From Xanthobacter aminoxidans (GTDB lineage: Bacteria > Pseudomonadota > Alphaproteobacteria > Rhizobiales > Xanthobacteraceae): 64,000 bases of DNA. The translations under genes and the position numbers were made by a program. Shown one piece after another: positions 45,466-55,231 of the stretch; position 1 is the stretch's first letter, and every line of letters begins with the position of its first letter. The stretch lies in the NCBI RefSeq assembly GCF_023571765.1, contig NZ_JAMJXC010000004.1, forward strand, positions 366,137 to 430,136, in the 5' to 3' direction. Below the pieces are notes generated by a model. It made no database searches, was not told where the DNA came from, and saw nothing but the letters and a program-made list of their open reading frames with translations.

Positions 45466-46161
45466 TCACGCGTCCGGGCGGCCCTTTTTCTGCGCGATCC
45501 GCCATTGCTTCAACAGCGCCTGACGGCGCGCGGGATAGCGCTCCTCCAGCAGGTCCGCGACGGCAATGCGGTCGGTGCGGAAGGAGCGGAAGTCCTGGCG
45601 CAGCTCGCACCACCCCAGCAGCACGCGCACATGGTCGAAGAAGGCCAGCGCGAACGGCCAGACGACACGCTGCGACGGCGCACCGGAACCGTCGCGATAG
45701 GACATCGACAGCTTGCGTTCCGTCCTGATCGCCTTTCTCAGAACCGCAGGATCGATTGCATCGGCTGGAATATCCGCACCCGGGGCGATCAGCAGGGACG
45801 ACGCGTCCAGTTCGTCCCGCAGGTCAGGCGGCAGCACGGCGGCGATGCGCGCCAGCGCGCTCAGGGCCGCATCGCGCAGGTGGCCGTCCGCCCGCTCCGC
45901 CACCCAGCGGGAGCCGAGGACGAGCGCCTCGATCTCCTCTGTAGGAAACATAAGCGGCGGCAGGAAGAAGCCCGGCTTCAGGACATAGCCGACGCCGGGC
46001 TCTCCCTCGATGGTTGCGCCCTGCGCCTGGAGGCTGGCGATGTCGCGGTAGAGGGTGCGGATGCTGACGCCGACCTCATCCGCCAGAACCTTGCCGCTCA
46101 CCGGGCGACGATGGCGCCTCAAAGCGTGGAGGAGGTCGAGGAGGCGTTCCGAACGGGACAT
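45466..46161 (-). CDS. YafY-type HTH and WYL-domain transcriptional regulator
   Basis: 231 aa. N-terminal HTH (MSRSERLLDLLHALRRHRRPVSGKVLADEVGVSIRTLYRDIASLQAQG) followed by a WYL domain that senses ligand (SYRDGSGAPSQRVVWPFALAF, VRVLLGWCELRQDFRSFRTDRI). The YafY family usually controls an adjacent gene; here the downstream VOC gene. ATG at 46161. Matching palindromes before its own start and before the VOC gene suggest autoregulation. Confidence 0.9.
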   Translation of the reverse strand: MSRSERLLDLLHALRRHRRPVSGKVLADEVGVSIRTLYRDIASLQAQGATIEGEPGVGYVLKPGFFLPPLMFPTEEIEALVLGSRWVAERADGHLRDAALSALARIAAVLPPDLRDELDASSLLIAPGADIPADAIDPAVLRKAIRTERKLSMSYRDGSGAPSQRVVWPFALAFFDHVRVLLGWCELRQDFRSFRTDRIAVADLLEERYPARRQALLKQWRIAQKKGRPDA

Positions 46162-46186
46162 GCCCGCAAGTCTACACCGCCTGCTG

Positions 46187-46203
46187 CTGCCAGAAAGTGG
46201 CAG
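46187..46203. promoter_or_regulatory. Predicted WYL-regulator operator (autoregulation)
   Basis: CTGCCAGAAAGTGGCAG, 26-42 bases upstream of the regulator start, shares 15 of 17 positions with the reverse complement of the site at 45447-45463. Confidence 0.6.
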
Positions 46204-46316
46204 GTTGGCCATGCCGGCCCCAACGCGCAAAGCGCTGTGGATCCGCCATCAAATTTCACCATGGCCGAGGGCATTTTTGTGCCGAGGGTCCATCGCTGGC
46301 TCACGGCATCGGTCAA

Positions 46317-46353
46317 TCTGGCACATTCTTTTGAGCCAATTCTGGACCTATCG
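46317..46353 (+). promoter_or_regulatory. Predicted MocR operator at the ABC/hyu operon
   Basis: TCTGGCACA (46317-46325) and CTGGACCTATCG (46342-46353). Their CTGG cores are 24 bases apart. The same two elements with the same 24-base spacing lie before the aminotransferase gene at 56744-56780. About 90-130 bases upstream of the binding-protein start. Confidence 0.55.
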
Positions 46354-46444
46354 ATTAGCCGTAGAGCTGTCATGGTCTGAGCCAGAAAAAGATCCGAACG
46401 TCGAATGACGTCGAACCTTCCTTCCGACCAGAGGGGTCTGGACC

Positions 46445-48085
46445 ATGAGTTTCGATCGCTTCGCCTTCACCAGAAGGCAGGGCCTGAAAGCCGTACTCGC
46501 GTCCGCAGCCGGAGGAGCCCTGGGTGCATTCGGGCGTCTTGATGCCGCGCAGGCACAGACCCGCGCCGAGACCCTGCGCCATGTGCTCGCCGGCACGGTG
46601 AACACCCTGGACCCGACCACGCCGGGCGCCACGCGCGAATCCTTCGGCCTCTCCACCGCCGTGTATGATCGCCTGGCCTCCTATGGCCGCAAGCAGGTCA
46701 ACGGCTCCTGGGTCTTCGACTTCGACAACATCCGCGGCGAGCTGGCGGAGAAGATCGACCGCTCGGCCGACGGGCGCACCTTCACCTTCCACCTGCGCAA
46801 GGGTGCCACCTGGCACGATGGCGCACCGGTCACGGCCGAGGACGTGAAATGGTCGCTTGATCGCGCTGTTTCCGCCAAGTCCCTCGCGGCAGGGCAGATC
46901 GCCACCGGCTCGCTGACGAAGCCGGAGCAGTTCAAGGTGGTCGGCGAGGGTGTTGTCGAGGTCTCCCTCGAGCGGCCCGACCGGCTCGCGCTCGCCAATC
47001 TCGCGGTGCCGCTCTCGCCCATGTTCAACAGCACGCTGGCGCGCCGCAACGCCACTGCGGATGATCCGTGGGCGCAGAACTGGCTCAAGGAAAACACCGC
47101 CGGCGGCGGCGCCTATATGGTGGAGCAGTACAAGTCCGGCCAGCAGACCATCCTGAAGCGCAACGAGGCGTGGAAGAATGGTGCCGGCGGCGCGCTGCCC
47201 TACTTCAAGCGGGTGATCGCCCAGACCGTCCCGGAAGCCGCCACCCGCGCGAACCTTCTTGAGCGCGGCGACGCGGACATCGCCATCGATCTCCAGTCCA
47301 GCGACATCAGCGCGCTGGAGGCCCGCGGCAAGATCAAGCTGGTGGCGACGCCGCAGATCAACGGCTTCACCGCCATCGTGTTCAACACGCGCATGGCGCC
47401 GTTCGACAATCCCAAGGTGCGGGCCGCGGTTGCGGCAGCGCTGCCCTACGAGGCCATGTTCGAGGCCGCCCTGTTCCGCCGGGGCCGCCCCCTGTTCGGC
47501 GCCACGTGGACCGACGCGCCCAACGGCGCCTTCCCCCAGCCCCTGCCCTTCAGGACCGACGCCGCCAAGGCCAAGGCACTGCTGGCGGAAGCCGGCTTCC
47601 CTGACGGGTTCAAGACCACCTTCTCGTTCTCGGCGGGCGTCGCCGCCGTCGCCGAGCCCATGGCCACGCTGATCCGCGAAGCCCTCGGCGCCATCGGCGT
47701 GGATGTCTCCATCCAGAAGCTGCCCCCCGCCCAGATGGCCAGCATGGAAGTGGAGCGGCGGGTGCCGTTCTTCATTTCGGCCGGGACGGCCTGGCTGCCG
47801 GCGCCGGACTATTTCCTGCGCAACTATTTCACCGGCGACCACCGCTGGAACTTCAGCGGCTTCTCCAACCCGAAACTGGACGCGCTGGCCCAGGCCGCGC
47901 GCTTCGAGGCCGACGCGGCCGCCTATGAGGCGACCTGTCGCCAGATGGTCGATATCGTGGCCCGCGACGTGCCCATGATCATGGTCTGGCAGCCCAACCA
48001 GGACGCGGTGATGGCGCCGGTCATCGACGGCTACACCTACTGGTTCCATGGGCAGGTGGATTACCGAGACCTGCGCAGGGCCTGA
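46445..48085 (+). CDS. ABC transporter substrate-binding protein, dipeptide/oligopeptide type
   Basis: 546 aa, SBP_bac_5 (cluster C) family. The N-terminal FTRRQGLKAVLASAAGGALG looks like a Tat-type signal peptide (TRRQGLK) with cleavage near AQA. Family motifs: WHDGAPVTAEDVKWSLDRAV and VFNTRMAPFDNPKVRAAVA. First gene of a + strand operon with two permeases and a double ATPase. It captures a peptide, opine or similar compound in the periplasm; the substrate is not determined. Confidence 0.93.
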   Translation: MSFDRFAFTRRQGLKAVLASAAGGALGAFGRLDAAQAQTRAETLRHVLAGTVNTLDPTTPGATRESFGLSTAVYDRLASYGRKQVNGSWVFDFDNIRGELAEKIDRSADGRTFTFHLRKGATWHDGAPVTAEDVKWSLDRAVSAKSLAAGQIATGSLTKPEQFKVVGEGVVEVSLERPDRLALANLAVPLSPMFNSTLARRNATADDPWAQNWLKENTAGGGAYMVEQYKSGQQTILKRNEAWKNGAGGALPYFKRVIAQTVPEAATRANLLERGDADIAIDLQSSDISALEARGKIKLVATPQINGFTAIVFNTRMAPFDNPKVRAAVAAALPYEAMFEAALFRRGRPLFGATWTDAPNGAFPQPLPFRTDAAKAKALLAEAGFPDGFKTTFSFSAGVAAVAEPMATLIREALGAIGVDVSIQKLPPAQMASMEVERRVPFFISAGTAWLPAPDYFLRNYFTGDHRWNFSGFSNPKLDALAQAARFEADAAAYEATCRQMVDIVARDVPMIMVWQPNQDAVMAPVIDGYTYWFHGQVDYRDLRRA

Positions 48086-48089
48086 GGGC

Positions 48090-49121
48090 ATGTCCACGCT
48101 GCTCAACATCGGTCGCAGGGTGGGGAGGCATCTTCTCGCCTCCCTGCCGGCGCTCTTCGGGGTGGTCCTGTTCACCTTCCTGCTGATGCGCGTGCTGCCG
48201 GGTGACCCGGCGGCGTTCTTCGCCTCCGGGCCGAATGCCGGACAGGCCGAGATGGCCCAGATCCGCGAGACGATGGGCCTCGACCGGCCCATTCCCGAGC
48301 AGTTCCTGCGCTATGTGGGCGATCTGGCCCGCGGCAATCTCGGCCAGTCCATGACCACCGGCCAGCCGGTGATGGCCGATCTCGCCGAGCGCATGCCCGC
48401 CTCGCTGGAGCTGACGCTGTTTGCGCTGGTGCTGGCTTTGGCGCTGGCGCTTCCGCTCGGCATCGTCGCGGCGCTGCGGCCGAACTCGCTCATCGATCAC
48501 GGGGTGCGCTTCCTCTGCACCCTCGGCGTGTGCGTGCCGACCTTCGTCACCGGCCTGCTGCTGATCTACGTCTTCTACTATCTGCTCGGCCTCGCGCCGG
48601 ACCCGACGGGGCGCATCGATATCTTCGCGGCCCCGCCGCCGGGGATCACCGGCTTTCTGCTGGTCGACTTCCTCCTGGTGGGGGATCTGGCGGGCTGGAA
48701 GGCGGCCTTCGGGCAGTTGATCCTGCCGGCCTGCACCATGGCACTTTTCGTCCTTGCGCCGCTGGCGCGCATGACACGGGCCTCGCTGCTGGCGGTGCTC
48801 GGCTCGGACTTCATCCGCACCGCGCGCTCGGTGGGCATGTCGGACTGGCGGGTGGTCGTGGTCTATGCGCTCAGGAACGCCCTGCTGCCGGTGCTGACCA
48901 TCATCGGCATCGTCTTTTCCACCATGCTCGGCGCCAACGTGCTGGTCGAAAAAGTGTTTTCCTGGCCGGGCATCGGCTCCTATGCGCTCGACGCGCTGCT
49001 GGCCTCGGACTATGCGCCGGTGCAGGGCTTCGTGCTGCTCATCGCGGTCATCTTCGTGATGGTCAATCTCACCATCGATGTCCTCTACGGCATCGTCGAT
49101 CCGCGGATCTCCCTGAAATGA
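48090..49121 (+). CDS. ABC transporter permease, DppB type
   Basis: 343 aa, about 6 transmembrane helices. The start FTFLLMRVLPGDPAAFF and the EAA loop ARMTRASLLAVLGSDFIRTARSVG are typical of DppB/OppB. It follows the binding-protein stop after 4 bases and its stop overlaps the start of the next permease (ATGA). Part of the inner-membrane channel. Confidence 0.94.
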   Translation: MSTLLNIGRRVGRHLLASLPALFGVVLFTFLLMRVLPGDPAAFFASGPNAGQAEMAQIRETMGLDRPIPEQFLRYVGDLARGNLGQSMTTGQPVMADLAERMPASLELTLFALVLALALALPLGIVAALRPNSLIDHGVRFLCTLGVCVPTFVTGLLLIYVFYYLLGLAPDPTGRIDIFAAPPPGITGFLLVDFLLVGDLAGWKAAFGQLILPACTMALFVLAPLARMTRASLLAVLGSDFIRTARSVGMSDWRVVVVYALRNALLPVLTIIGIVFSTMLGANVLVEKVFSWPGIGSYALDALLASDYAPVQGFVLLIAVIFVMVNLTIDVLYGIVDPRISLK

Positions 49122-49963
49122 GCGCCACGCTTCGCCATGCCGGATGGGTGCTGCGCGGCAACCCGGTGACGGCCGGCGCGGCGGCGGGCGCCCTGATGCT
49201 CGTCACCATCGCCATCCTCGCGCCGTGGATCACCCCTTATGATCCCATCGCCTCCAACGTCCCCGCCGCGCTCCAGCCGCCCTCCGCGGCCCATTGGGCG
49301 GGCACCGACCAATTGGGCCGTGACATCTTCAGCCGCCTGATCGCCGCGACGCGGCTCGATCTCGGCATCGCCGTCTCCGCGGTGCTCCTGTCGTTCGTGG
49401 CAGGTGCCACCATCGGCGCCCTGTGCGGCTATGCCGGCGGCCGCATCGACCGGTATGTCGGGCGTCTGGTGGACGTTCTGATGGCCTTTCCCCTGTTCGT
49501 CCTGGCCATGGCGCTGGTGGCCGCGCTCGGCAACCGGGTGGAAAACATCGTCATCGCCACCGCCCTCATCAACCTGCCCTTCTACATCCGCTTCGCCCGC
49601 GCCGAGGTGAACGTGCGCCGCCATGCCGGCTGGGTGGAGGCCGCCCGTGCCGGCGGAGAAAGCCACGTCACCATCGTGCTCGCCTATCTGCTGCCCAACA
49701 TCCTGCCGGCCATGGCGGTGCAGATTTCGCTCAATCTCGGCTGGGCCATCCTGAACGCGGCGGGCCTGTCCTTCCTCGGCCTCGGCGTGCAGGCCCCGAC
49801 CCCGGAATGGGGGATCATGGTGGCCGAAGGCGCCCGCTTCATCGGCAACGGCCAATGGTGGCTGGTGGCCTTTCCCGGCCTTGCGCTGATGCTGGCCGTG
49901 CTGTGCTTCAACCTGCTCGGTGACGGCCTGCGCGACATCCTCGATCCGAGGATGCGCACGTGA
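49118..49963 (+). CDS. ABC transporter permease, DppC type
   Basis: 281 aa, about 6 transmembrane helices, with the DppC markers APWITPYDPIA, GTDQLGRDIFSRLI and the EAA-type segment ... RRHAGWVEAARAGGES. It forms a heterodimer with the product of the previous gene. Its stop overlaps the ATPase start (GTGA). Confidence 0.94.
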   Translation: MSATLRHAGWVLRGNPVTAGAAAGALMLVTIAILAPWITPYDPIASNVPAALQPPSAAHWAGTDQLGRDIFSRLIAATRLDLGIAVSAVLLSFVAGATIGALCGYAGGRIDRYVGRLVDVLMAFPLFVLAMALVAALGNRVENIVIATALINLPFYIRFARAEVNVRRHAGWVEAARAGGESHVTIVLAYLLPNILPAMAVQISLNLGWAILNAAGLSFLGLGVQAPTPEWGIMVAEGARFIGNGQWWLVAFPGLALMLAVLCFNLLGDGLRDILDPRMRT

Positions 49964-51603
49964 GCAGCCCCCTCCTCGACATCCAGAACCTGCACGTCGC
50001 CTTCAGCACCCGCGAGGGACTGGTGGAAGCGGTGCGCGGCATCGACCTCAAGCTCGCGCCGGGCGGCACGCTCGCGGTGGTGGGCGAGAGCGGCTCTGGC
50101 AAATCGGTCACCGCCTATGCGGTGACGCAGCTCCTAGATCGGGCCGCGCGCATCCCCAAGGGGCGCATCCTGTTCCGGGGCGAGGACATCACCCGCGCCG
50201 ACCCGGCGCGCATGAAGGCGCTGCGCGGGGCCGCCATCTCCATGGTGTTCCAGAGCCCGCGCACCGCCCTCAACCCCATCCGCTCCATCGGCCTGCAGGT
50301 CATGGACGCGATCGCCGCCCATGAAAACCTGCCCAAGGCGGTGCTGCGGGCCCGCGCGCTGGAGCTGCTGGAAGCGGTACGCATCCGCGATGCGGACAAG
50401 CGGTTCGACGCCTATCCGGCGGAGCTGTCGGGGGGCATGTGCCAGCGGGTGATGATCGCCATGGCCATCGCCTGCAACCCCTCCCTGCTCATCGCCGACG
50501 AGCCGACCACGGGCCTCGATGTCACCACCCAGAAGACGGTGATGGATCTCATCGCCGGGCTCACCGCAGAGCGCGGCATGGCGCTCGTCCTCATCACCCA
50601 CGATCTGGGGCTGGCCGCCAGCTATTGTCGGGATGTGATGGTGATGCAGCAGGGCCGCGTGGTCGAAGCCGCCCCCGCCGTCGACATCTTCCGACATCCC
50701 TCCCATCCCTATACCCGCAGGCTGGTGGCCGCCTCCCCCACGCCGACCTCCACCGTCGAAGAACTGGTGGGCGAAGCACCACGCGCCCCGCGCGCGACCC
50801 CGAGGGACCCCCGCGACGCACGGGTGCTGCTCGATGTCTCGAACATCGTGAAGCGCTTCGACAGCACGCTGGCGGTGGAGGATGTCTCCCTCACCCTGAA
50901 AGCCGGCGAGAGTCTCGGCCTGGTGGGCGAATCCGGCTCGGGCAAGAGCACCCTGTCGCGCATCGTCTGCCGCCTCGCCGATGCGGACGGCGGACGGATC
51001 ATGTTCGATGGGGTGGACATCGGCGCCATCCCTCTGCGGACGTTCCACGACTCCCCCTGGCGGCGCGAGATCCAGATCGTGTTCCAGGACCCGCACGAGA
51101 GCCTCAATCCCCGCTTCACCGCCTTCGAATGCATCGCCCGGCCGGTGCGGCGCCTCGCCAAGCTCACCGACGCCGCGCAGGTGAAGCGGCGGGTGGAAGA
51201 GGTGGCCGAACGCTGCGGCCTGTCGCGCGACCTGCTGACGCGCTTTCCCCATCAGCTGTCCGGCGGCCAGAAGGCCCGCATCGGCATCGCCCGCGCCATT
51301 GCGGTTGAGCCGCGCCTCTTGGTGCTGGACGAGCCCACGGCGGCCCTCGACGTTTCCGTTCAGGCGGTGGTGCTGAAACTGCTCGACGATCTGCGGCATG
51401 ACGAAGGGCTCTCGTTCCTCTTCGTCAGCCACGACCTCAACGTGGTGCGGATGATGTGCGAGCGCACCATCGTCATGCGTCACGGGCGCATCGTTGAAGA
51501 GGGGGAAAGCCACGCCCTCTTCCGCAATCCGCAGGCCGCCTACACCCGCGACCTGCTCGGCGCCATCCCCCATTTCGAACCCGTGCAGACCGCCACCGCC
51601 TGA
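49960..51603 (+). CDS. Double-domain ABC ATPase (DppD-DppF type fusion)
   Basis: 547 aa with two complete nucleotide-binding domains. Walker A: GESGSGKSVTA (first) and GESGSGKSTLS (second). Signature: ELSGGMCQR and QLSGGQKAR. Walker B: LLIADEP and LLVLDEP. DppD and DppF are usually two genes; here they are one chain, giving a single ATPase subunit for the importer. GTG start at 49960, overlapping the previous stop. Confidence 0.95.
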   Translation: MSSPLLDIQNLHVAFSTREGLVEAVRGIDLKLAPGGTLAVVGESGSGKSVTAYAVTQLLDRAARIPKGRILFRGEDITRADPARMKALRGAAISMVFQSPRTALNPIRSIGLQVMDAIAAHENLPKAVLRARALELLEAVRIRDADKRFDAYPAELSGGMCQRVMIAMAIACNPSLLIADEPTTGLDVTTQKTVMDLIAGLTAERGMALVLITHDLGLAASYCRDVMVMQQGRVVEAAPAVDIFRHPSHPYTRRLVAASPTPTSTVEELVGEAPRAPRATPRDPRDARVLLDVSNIVKRFDSTLAVEDVSLTLKAGESLGLVGESGSGKSTLSRIVCRLADADGGRIMFDGVDIGAIPLRTFHDSPWRREIQIVFQDPHESLNPRFTAFECIARPVRRLAKLTDAAQVKRRVEEVAERCGLSRDLLTRFPHQLSGGQKARIGIARAIAVEPRLLVLDEPTAALDVSVQAVVLKLLDDLRHDEGLSFLFVSHDLNVVRMMCERTIVMRHGRIVEEGESHALFRNPQAAYTRDLLGAIPHFEPVQTATA

Positions 51604-51631
51604 GGCCGTGGCGAGGCAGGAGAGAACCGAC

Positions 51632-53635
51632 GTGACGACGAGGCTATGGGACATCGGCACAGACATCGGCGGCACCTTCACCGATATCATCGCCGTCAGG
51701 CCCGACACCAATGAGACGCGGATCGCCAAGGTTCCTTCCCGACCCGACGCGCCCGTCACCGCTATGCTGGAAGCCCTGGCGGCGGTAGGCGTGGCGCCGG
51801 AGGCGGTGCGCCGCTTCGTCCATGGCACCACCCGTGTCACCAATGCGCTGGTGGAGGAGCGGCTGCCACGGGTGGCGCTGGTGGCGACGGCCGGCTTCGA
51901 GGACGTGCTGGAAATCGCCCGCTATCGTCGCGAGGAACTCTACCGCCTCGACATCCGGCCCAAGGCGCTGCCGCTGGTGCCGGCGAGCCTGTGCTTCGGC
52001 ATCCGCGAGCGCCTCGACCCCACCGGCAAGGTGATCGAGGCCCTGGACGCGGCCGAGATCGAGCGCCTCAAGGCGTGGCTCGTGGAGAACAAGGTGGAGA
52101 GCGTCGCGATCTGCCTGCTGCATTCCTATGCCAACCCGGAGCATGAAAAGCAGATCGCGGCGGCCATCGAAGGCGTGGTTCCCCACGTCTGCGTGTCGCA
52201 CGAGATCAATCCCGAGGCGCGCGAGTACGAGCGTGCCTCCTCCACGGCCTTCAACGCGGCGGCCATGCCCATCGCCGTGGAATATCTCACCGAGCTGGAG
52301 CGCCGCCTGCCCATCGGCGCGGGCTTGCAGGTGTTCCATTCGGCCGGCGCCATGGTGCCCGTGCCGGCGGTCAAGCGCCGGCCGCTGGTGATGGCCATGT
52401 CCGGGCCCGCCGCCGGCGTGTCCGCCTCCGCCCGCATCGCCCGCACCCTCGACCGGCCGCGCGTGCTCACCTTCGACATGGGCGGCACCACCACCGACGT
52501 CTGCCTGATCGTCGATGGCGCCGCCGAGATGACCGACACCCGCATGATGGGCGGCCGCCCCCTGCGCCAGCCCATGCTCGCGGTGCATTCCATCGGCGCC
52601 GGCGGCGGCTCCATCGTTACGCTTGGACCGGGCGGCCTTGCGGTCGGGCCGAAGAGCGCGGGCTCCATGCCCGGGCCGGCCTGCTACGGGCGCGGCGGCG
52701 ACCGGCCCACCATCACCGACGCCAATGCAGTGCTGGGCTATCTCGATCCCGAGGCGCGGCTCGGCGACACCATCCAGATCGACGTGGAGGCGGCGCGGCG
52801 GGTCATCGCGCCCATCGCCGCCGAACTGGGCTTGGGCATCACCGAGACCGCGTTGGGCATCGTCAAGGTGGCGGGCGCCGCCATGGCGCGGGCCTTGCGG
52901 CGCGTGACGGTCGAGCGGGGCGTGGACGGGCGCGACTGCACCCTGCTCGCGTTCGGCGGCGGCGGCCCCATGCATGCGGCGGGGCTCGCCGACATGTACG
53001 GCCTCTCGGAAATCATCGTGCCGGCCGCGTCCAGCGCGTTCTCGGCGCTCGGCTGCCTGACGGCCGACTTCTCCTTCCTCCAGCAAGGCACGGTGCGGAT
53101 GCCGCTCGCCGACTTCCCGCATGCGGCCTTCGCGGCGCGGGTCGCGGAGCTGTCGGGCGAAGCGACCGGGCCGCTGCTGGCCAACGGCATCGCGCGGGAG
53201 GAGATCGCCGTGGAGCATGTGGCGCTGATGCGCTACAGCGCCCAGAGCGACAGCATTCCCATCCCCTTCGCCATGCCGCTGGACCTTGCACGGCTCGAGG
53301 CGGACTTCCATCGCCGCCACCGCGACCTGTTCGGCTACGCGACGGACGAAGCGTGCGTCATCGAAGCCCTCCGCATCCAGGCGCTGAAGCCCTCGTCGGT
53401 TCCCTTCTCGCGTCCGGACGTGGGCCGCGCGCAGGGGACGGCGCGCACACGCCTGTGCGTGTTCGACGCCTCCGGCCCCGTCGAGACGTCCATCCTGCCG
53501 CGCGAGACCTTGTCCGGCGCGGTCCATGGCCCGGCCATCATCGAGGATGCGTGGTCCACCGTGGTGGTGCCGCCCGGCTGGCAGGTTCGCCCCGACGATC
53601 TCGGCAATCTCTTCATGACGCGGAGCGCAGCATGA
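51632..53635 (+). CDS. hyuA: Hydantoinase/oxoprolinase A subunit
   Basis: 667 aa. Actin-like ATPase family: N-terminal IGTDIGGTFTDIIAV and HGTTRVTNALVEER phosphate loops, then TFDMGGTTTDVCLI and GAGGGSIVTLGPGGLAVGP. With HyuB it hydrolyses ATP to open cyclic amides such as hydantoins, N-methylhydantoin or 5-oxoproline. GTG at 51632 with AGGAGA 8 bases upstream supports the start. It follows the ABC ATPase by 28 bases and overlaps hyuB, so it belongs to the importer operon. Exact substrate not determined. Confidence 0.92.
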   Translation: MTTRLWDIGTDIGGTFTDIIAVRPDTNETRIAKVPSRPDAPVTAMLEALAAVGVAPEAVRRFVHGTTRVTNALVEERLPRVALVATAGFEDVLEIARYRREELYRLDIRPKALPLVPASLCFGIRERLDPTGKVIEALDAAEIERLKAWLVENKVESVAICLLHSYANPEHEKQIAAAIEGVVPHVCVSHEINPEAREYERASSTAFNAAAMPIAVEYLTELERRLPIGAGLQVFHSAGAMVPVPAVKRRPLVMAMSGPAAGVSASARIARTLDRPRVLTFDMGGTTTDVCLIVDGAAEMTDTRMMGGRPLRQPMLAVHSIGAGGGSIVTLGPGGLAVGPKSAGSMPGPACYGRGGDRPTITDANAVLGYLDPEARLGDTIQIDVEAARRVIAPIAAELGLGITETALGIVKVAGAAMARALRRVTVERGVDGRDCTLLAFGGGGPMHAAGLADMYGLSEIIVPAASSAFSALGCLTADFSFLQQGTVRMPLADFPHAAFAARVAELSGEATGPLLANGIAREEIAVEHVALMRYSAQSDSIPIPFAMPLDLARLEADFHRRHRDLFGYATDEACVIEALRIQALKPSSVPFSRPDVGRAQGTARTRLCVFDASGPVETSILPRETLSGAVHGPAIIEDAWSTVVVPPGWQVRPDDLGNLFMTRSAA

Positions 53636-55218
53636 GCACCCTGGACCCCTTCGTCGTCGAGGTGATCCGCCACGGCCTTTCGGCAGCGGCGGAAGAGATG
53701 AGCCTCGTCATGACCCGCTCCGCGCGCTCGCCGCTGCTGCGGGAGGCCGGGGATCTTTCGTCCGCCATCATGGATGCGGCCGGCGGGCTCGTGGGACAGG
53801 GCCGGGACATCCCCATCCATCTCGGCGCCATGTGCTACACGGTCCCGGAACTCCTGAAGGTGTATCCAGCCGCGACCATGCGGGAGGGCGATGCCATCGT
53901 CTACAACGTGGGCGCGCTCGGCGGAAATCACCTCAACGACGTGAAGGTCGCCCGCCCCGTGTTCGTGGACGGCCGGCTGGTGGCGTTTGCTCTCAGCCTT
54001 GCCCATTGGCCTGATGTGGGCGGCACCTGGCCGGGCAGCTATCTGGCGAAGGCGGTGGACACCTTCCAGGAGGCCATCCGCATTCCGCCGCTGCTGATCG
54101 CCAACACGGACGGCGTCAACCGCCCGGTGCTCGACTTCATCCTCGCCAATGTCCGCGACCCGGTGTCGTGCGAGGGCGACCTGCTGGCGCAGCTCGCTGC
54201 CACCAGCGCGGCCGAGCGGCGCATCCACGAAATGTGCGCGCAGCACGGCACCGACACCTTCGTCGCCGCGATGGCGCGCCTCCACGACCTCTCCGAAGCC
54301 GAGATGCGGGCGGCCATCGCCGACCTGCCGGACGGCACCTATGAGGGCGAGGATTTCCTCGATGACGGCGGGCCGGACGACGCCCCCTCGCGCATCCATG
54401 TGCGCATCGAGATTCGCGGCGACGAGGCCACGTTCGACCTCTCCGGCTCCGCCGACCGCGTCGCCACCTTCTGCAACACCACGCCCTTCATCGCCCGCTC
54501 CGCCGTGGTCTACGCGGCGCGCATCCTGAGCGGGCGGGACATGCAGCAGAATGCCGGCGCCCTGCGACCGCTCACCATTCTCACCCGGCCGGGCTCCATC
54601 CTGGAGCCGGGCTGGAAGGCGGCGGTGGCGGCCGGCAACCACGAGACCTCCATGCGGGTCGTGGATGCGGTGTTCCGGGCCATGGAGAACGTCATCCCCG
54701 AACGTCTTTCGGCGGGTGGCCCCGCCACCTCCGGCCTCCTCGCCTTCGCCGAGCCCCTGCCGGACGAGAGCTGGCGGATGCTCTACGAGGTCCATGGCGG
54801 CGGCGAAGGTGCGCGGCACGACCGCGATGGGGCGCCGGCCACGCGCGTGCACCTCGCCAACACCTCCAACACTCCGGCCGAGGTGATCGAGGCCAACTAC
54901 GCCATCCGCGTGGAACGCCAGTCCATCCGCCGGGGCGCCGGCGGAAAGGGACGGCACGTGGGCGGCGACGGCATTGTGCGCAGCTACCGGGTGCTGGCGC
55001 CCTCCATGTGGTTGACCACCTGCGTGGAGCGCACGAAGATTCCGCCCTATGGCCTGCAAGGGGGAGAAGCGGGCGCGCCCTATGTCATCACCCTCGAGCG
55101 CGGCGGGGTCGTCTCGGCCCTGCCGGGCAAAGCCAACCTTCTGCTTGAGGCGGGCGATCTCGTCACCATAGAGGGATGCGGCGGGGGAGGATTCGGGGAG
55201 CCCCCGCCTTCGAGCTGA
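53632..55218 (+). CDS. hyuB: Hydantoinase/oxoprolinase B subunit
   Basis: 528 aa, the other half of the HyuAB enzyme. Motifs: REAGDLSSAIMDAAGGLVGQ and IPIHLGAMCY near the N-terminus, GGNHLNDVKVARPVF in the middle, and YVITLERGGVVSALPGKANL at the end. The ATG overlaps the hyuA stop (ATGA), so the two subunits are coupled. The next gene, a MocR regulator, starts 13 bases later. Confidence 0.92.
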   Translation: MSTLDPFVVEVIRHGLSAAAEEMSLVMTRSARSPLLREAGDLSSAIMDAAGGLVGQGRDIPIHLGAMCYTVPELLKVYPAATMREGDAIVYNVGALGGNHLNDVKVARPVFVDGRLVAFALSLAHWPDVGGTWPGSYLAKAVDTFQEAIRIPPLLIANTDGVNRPVLDFILANVRDPVSCEGDLLAQLAATSAAERRIHEMCAQHGTDTFVAAMARLHDLSEAEMRAAIADLPDGTYEGEDFLDDGGPDDAPSRIHVRIEIRGDEATFDLSGSADRVATFCNTTPFIARSAVVYAARILSGRDMQQNAGALRPLTILTRPGSILEPGWKAAVAAGNHETSMRVVDAVFRAMENVIPERLSAGGPATSGLLAFAEPLPDESWRMLYEVHGGGEGARHDRDGAPATRVHLANTSNTPAEVIEANYAIRVERQSIRRGAGGKGRHVGGDGIVRSYRVLAPSMWLTTCVERTKIPPYGLQGGEAGAPYVITLERGGVVSALPGKANLLLEAGDLVTIEGCGGGGFGEPPPSS

Positions 55219-55231
55219 GGAGCGCGTAACG

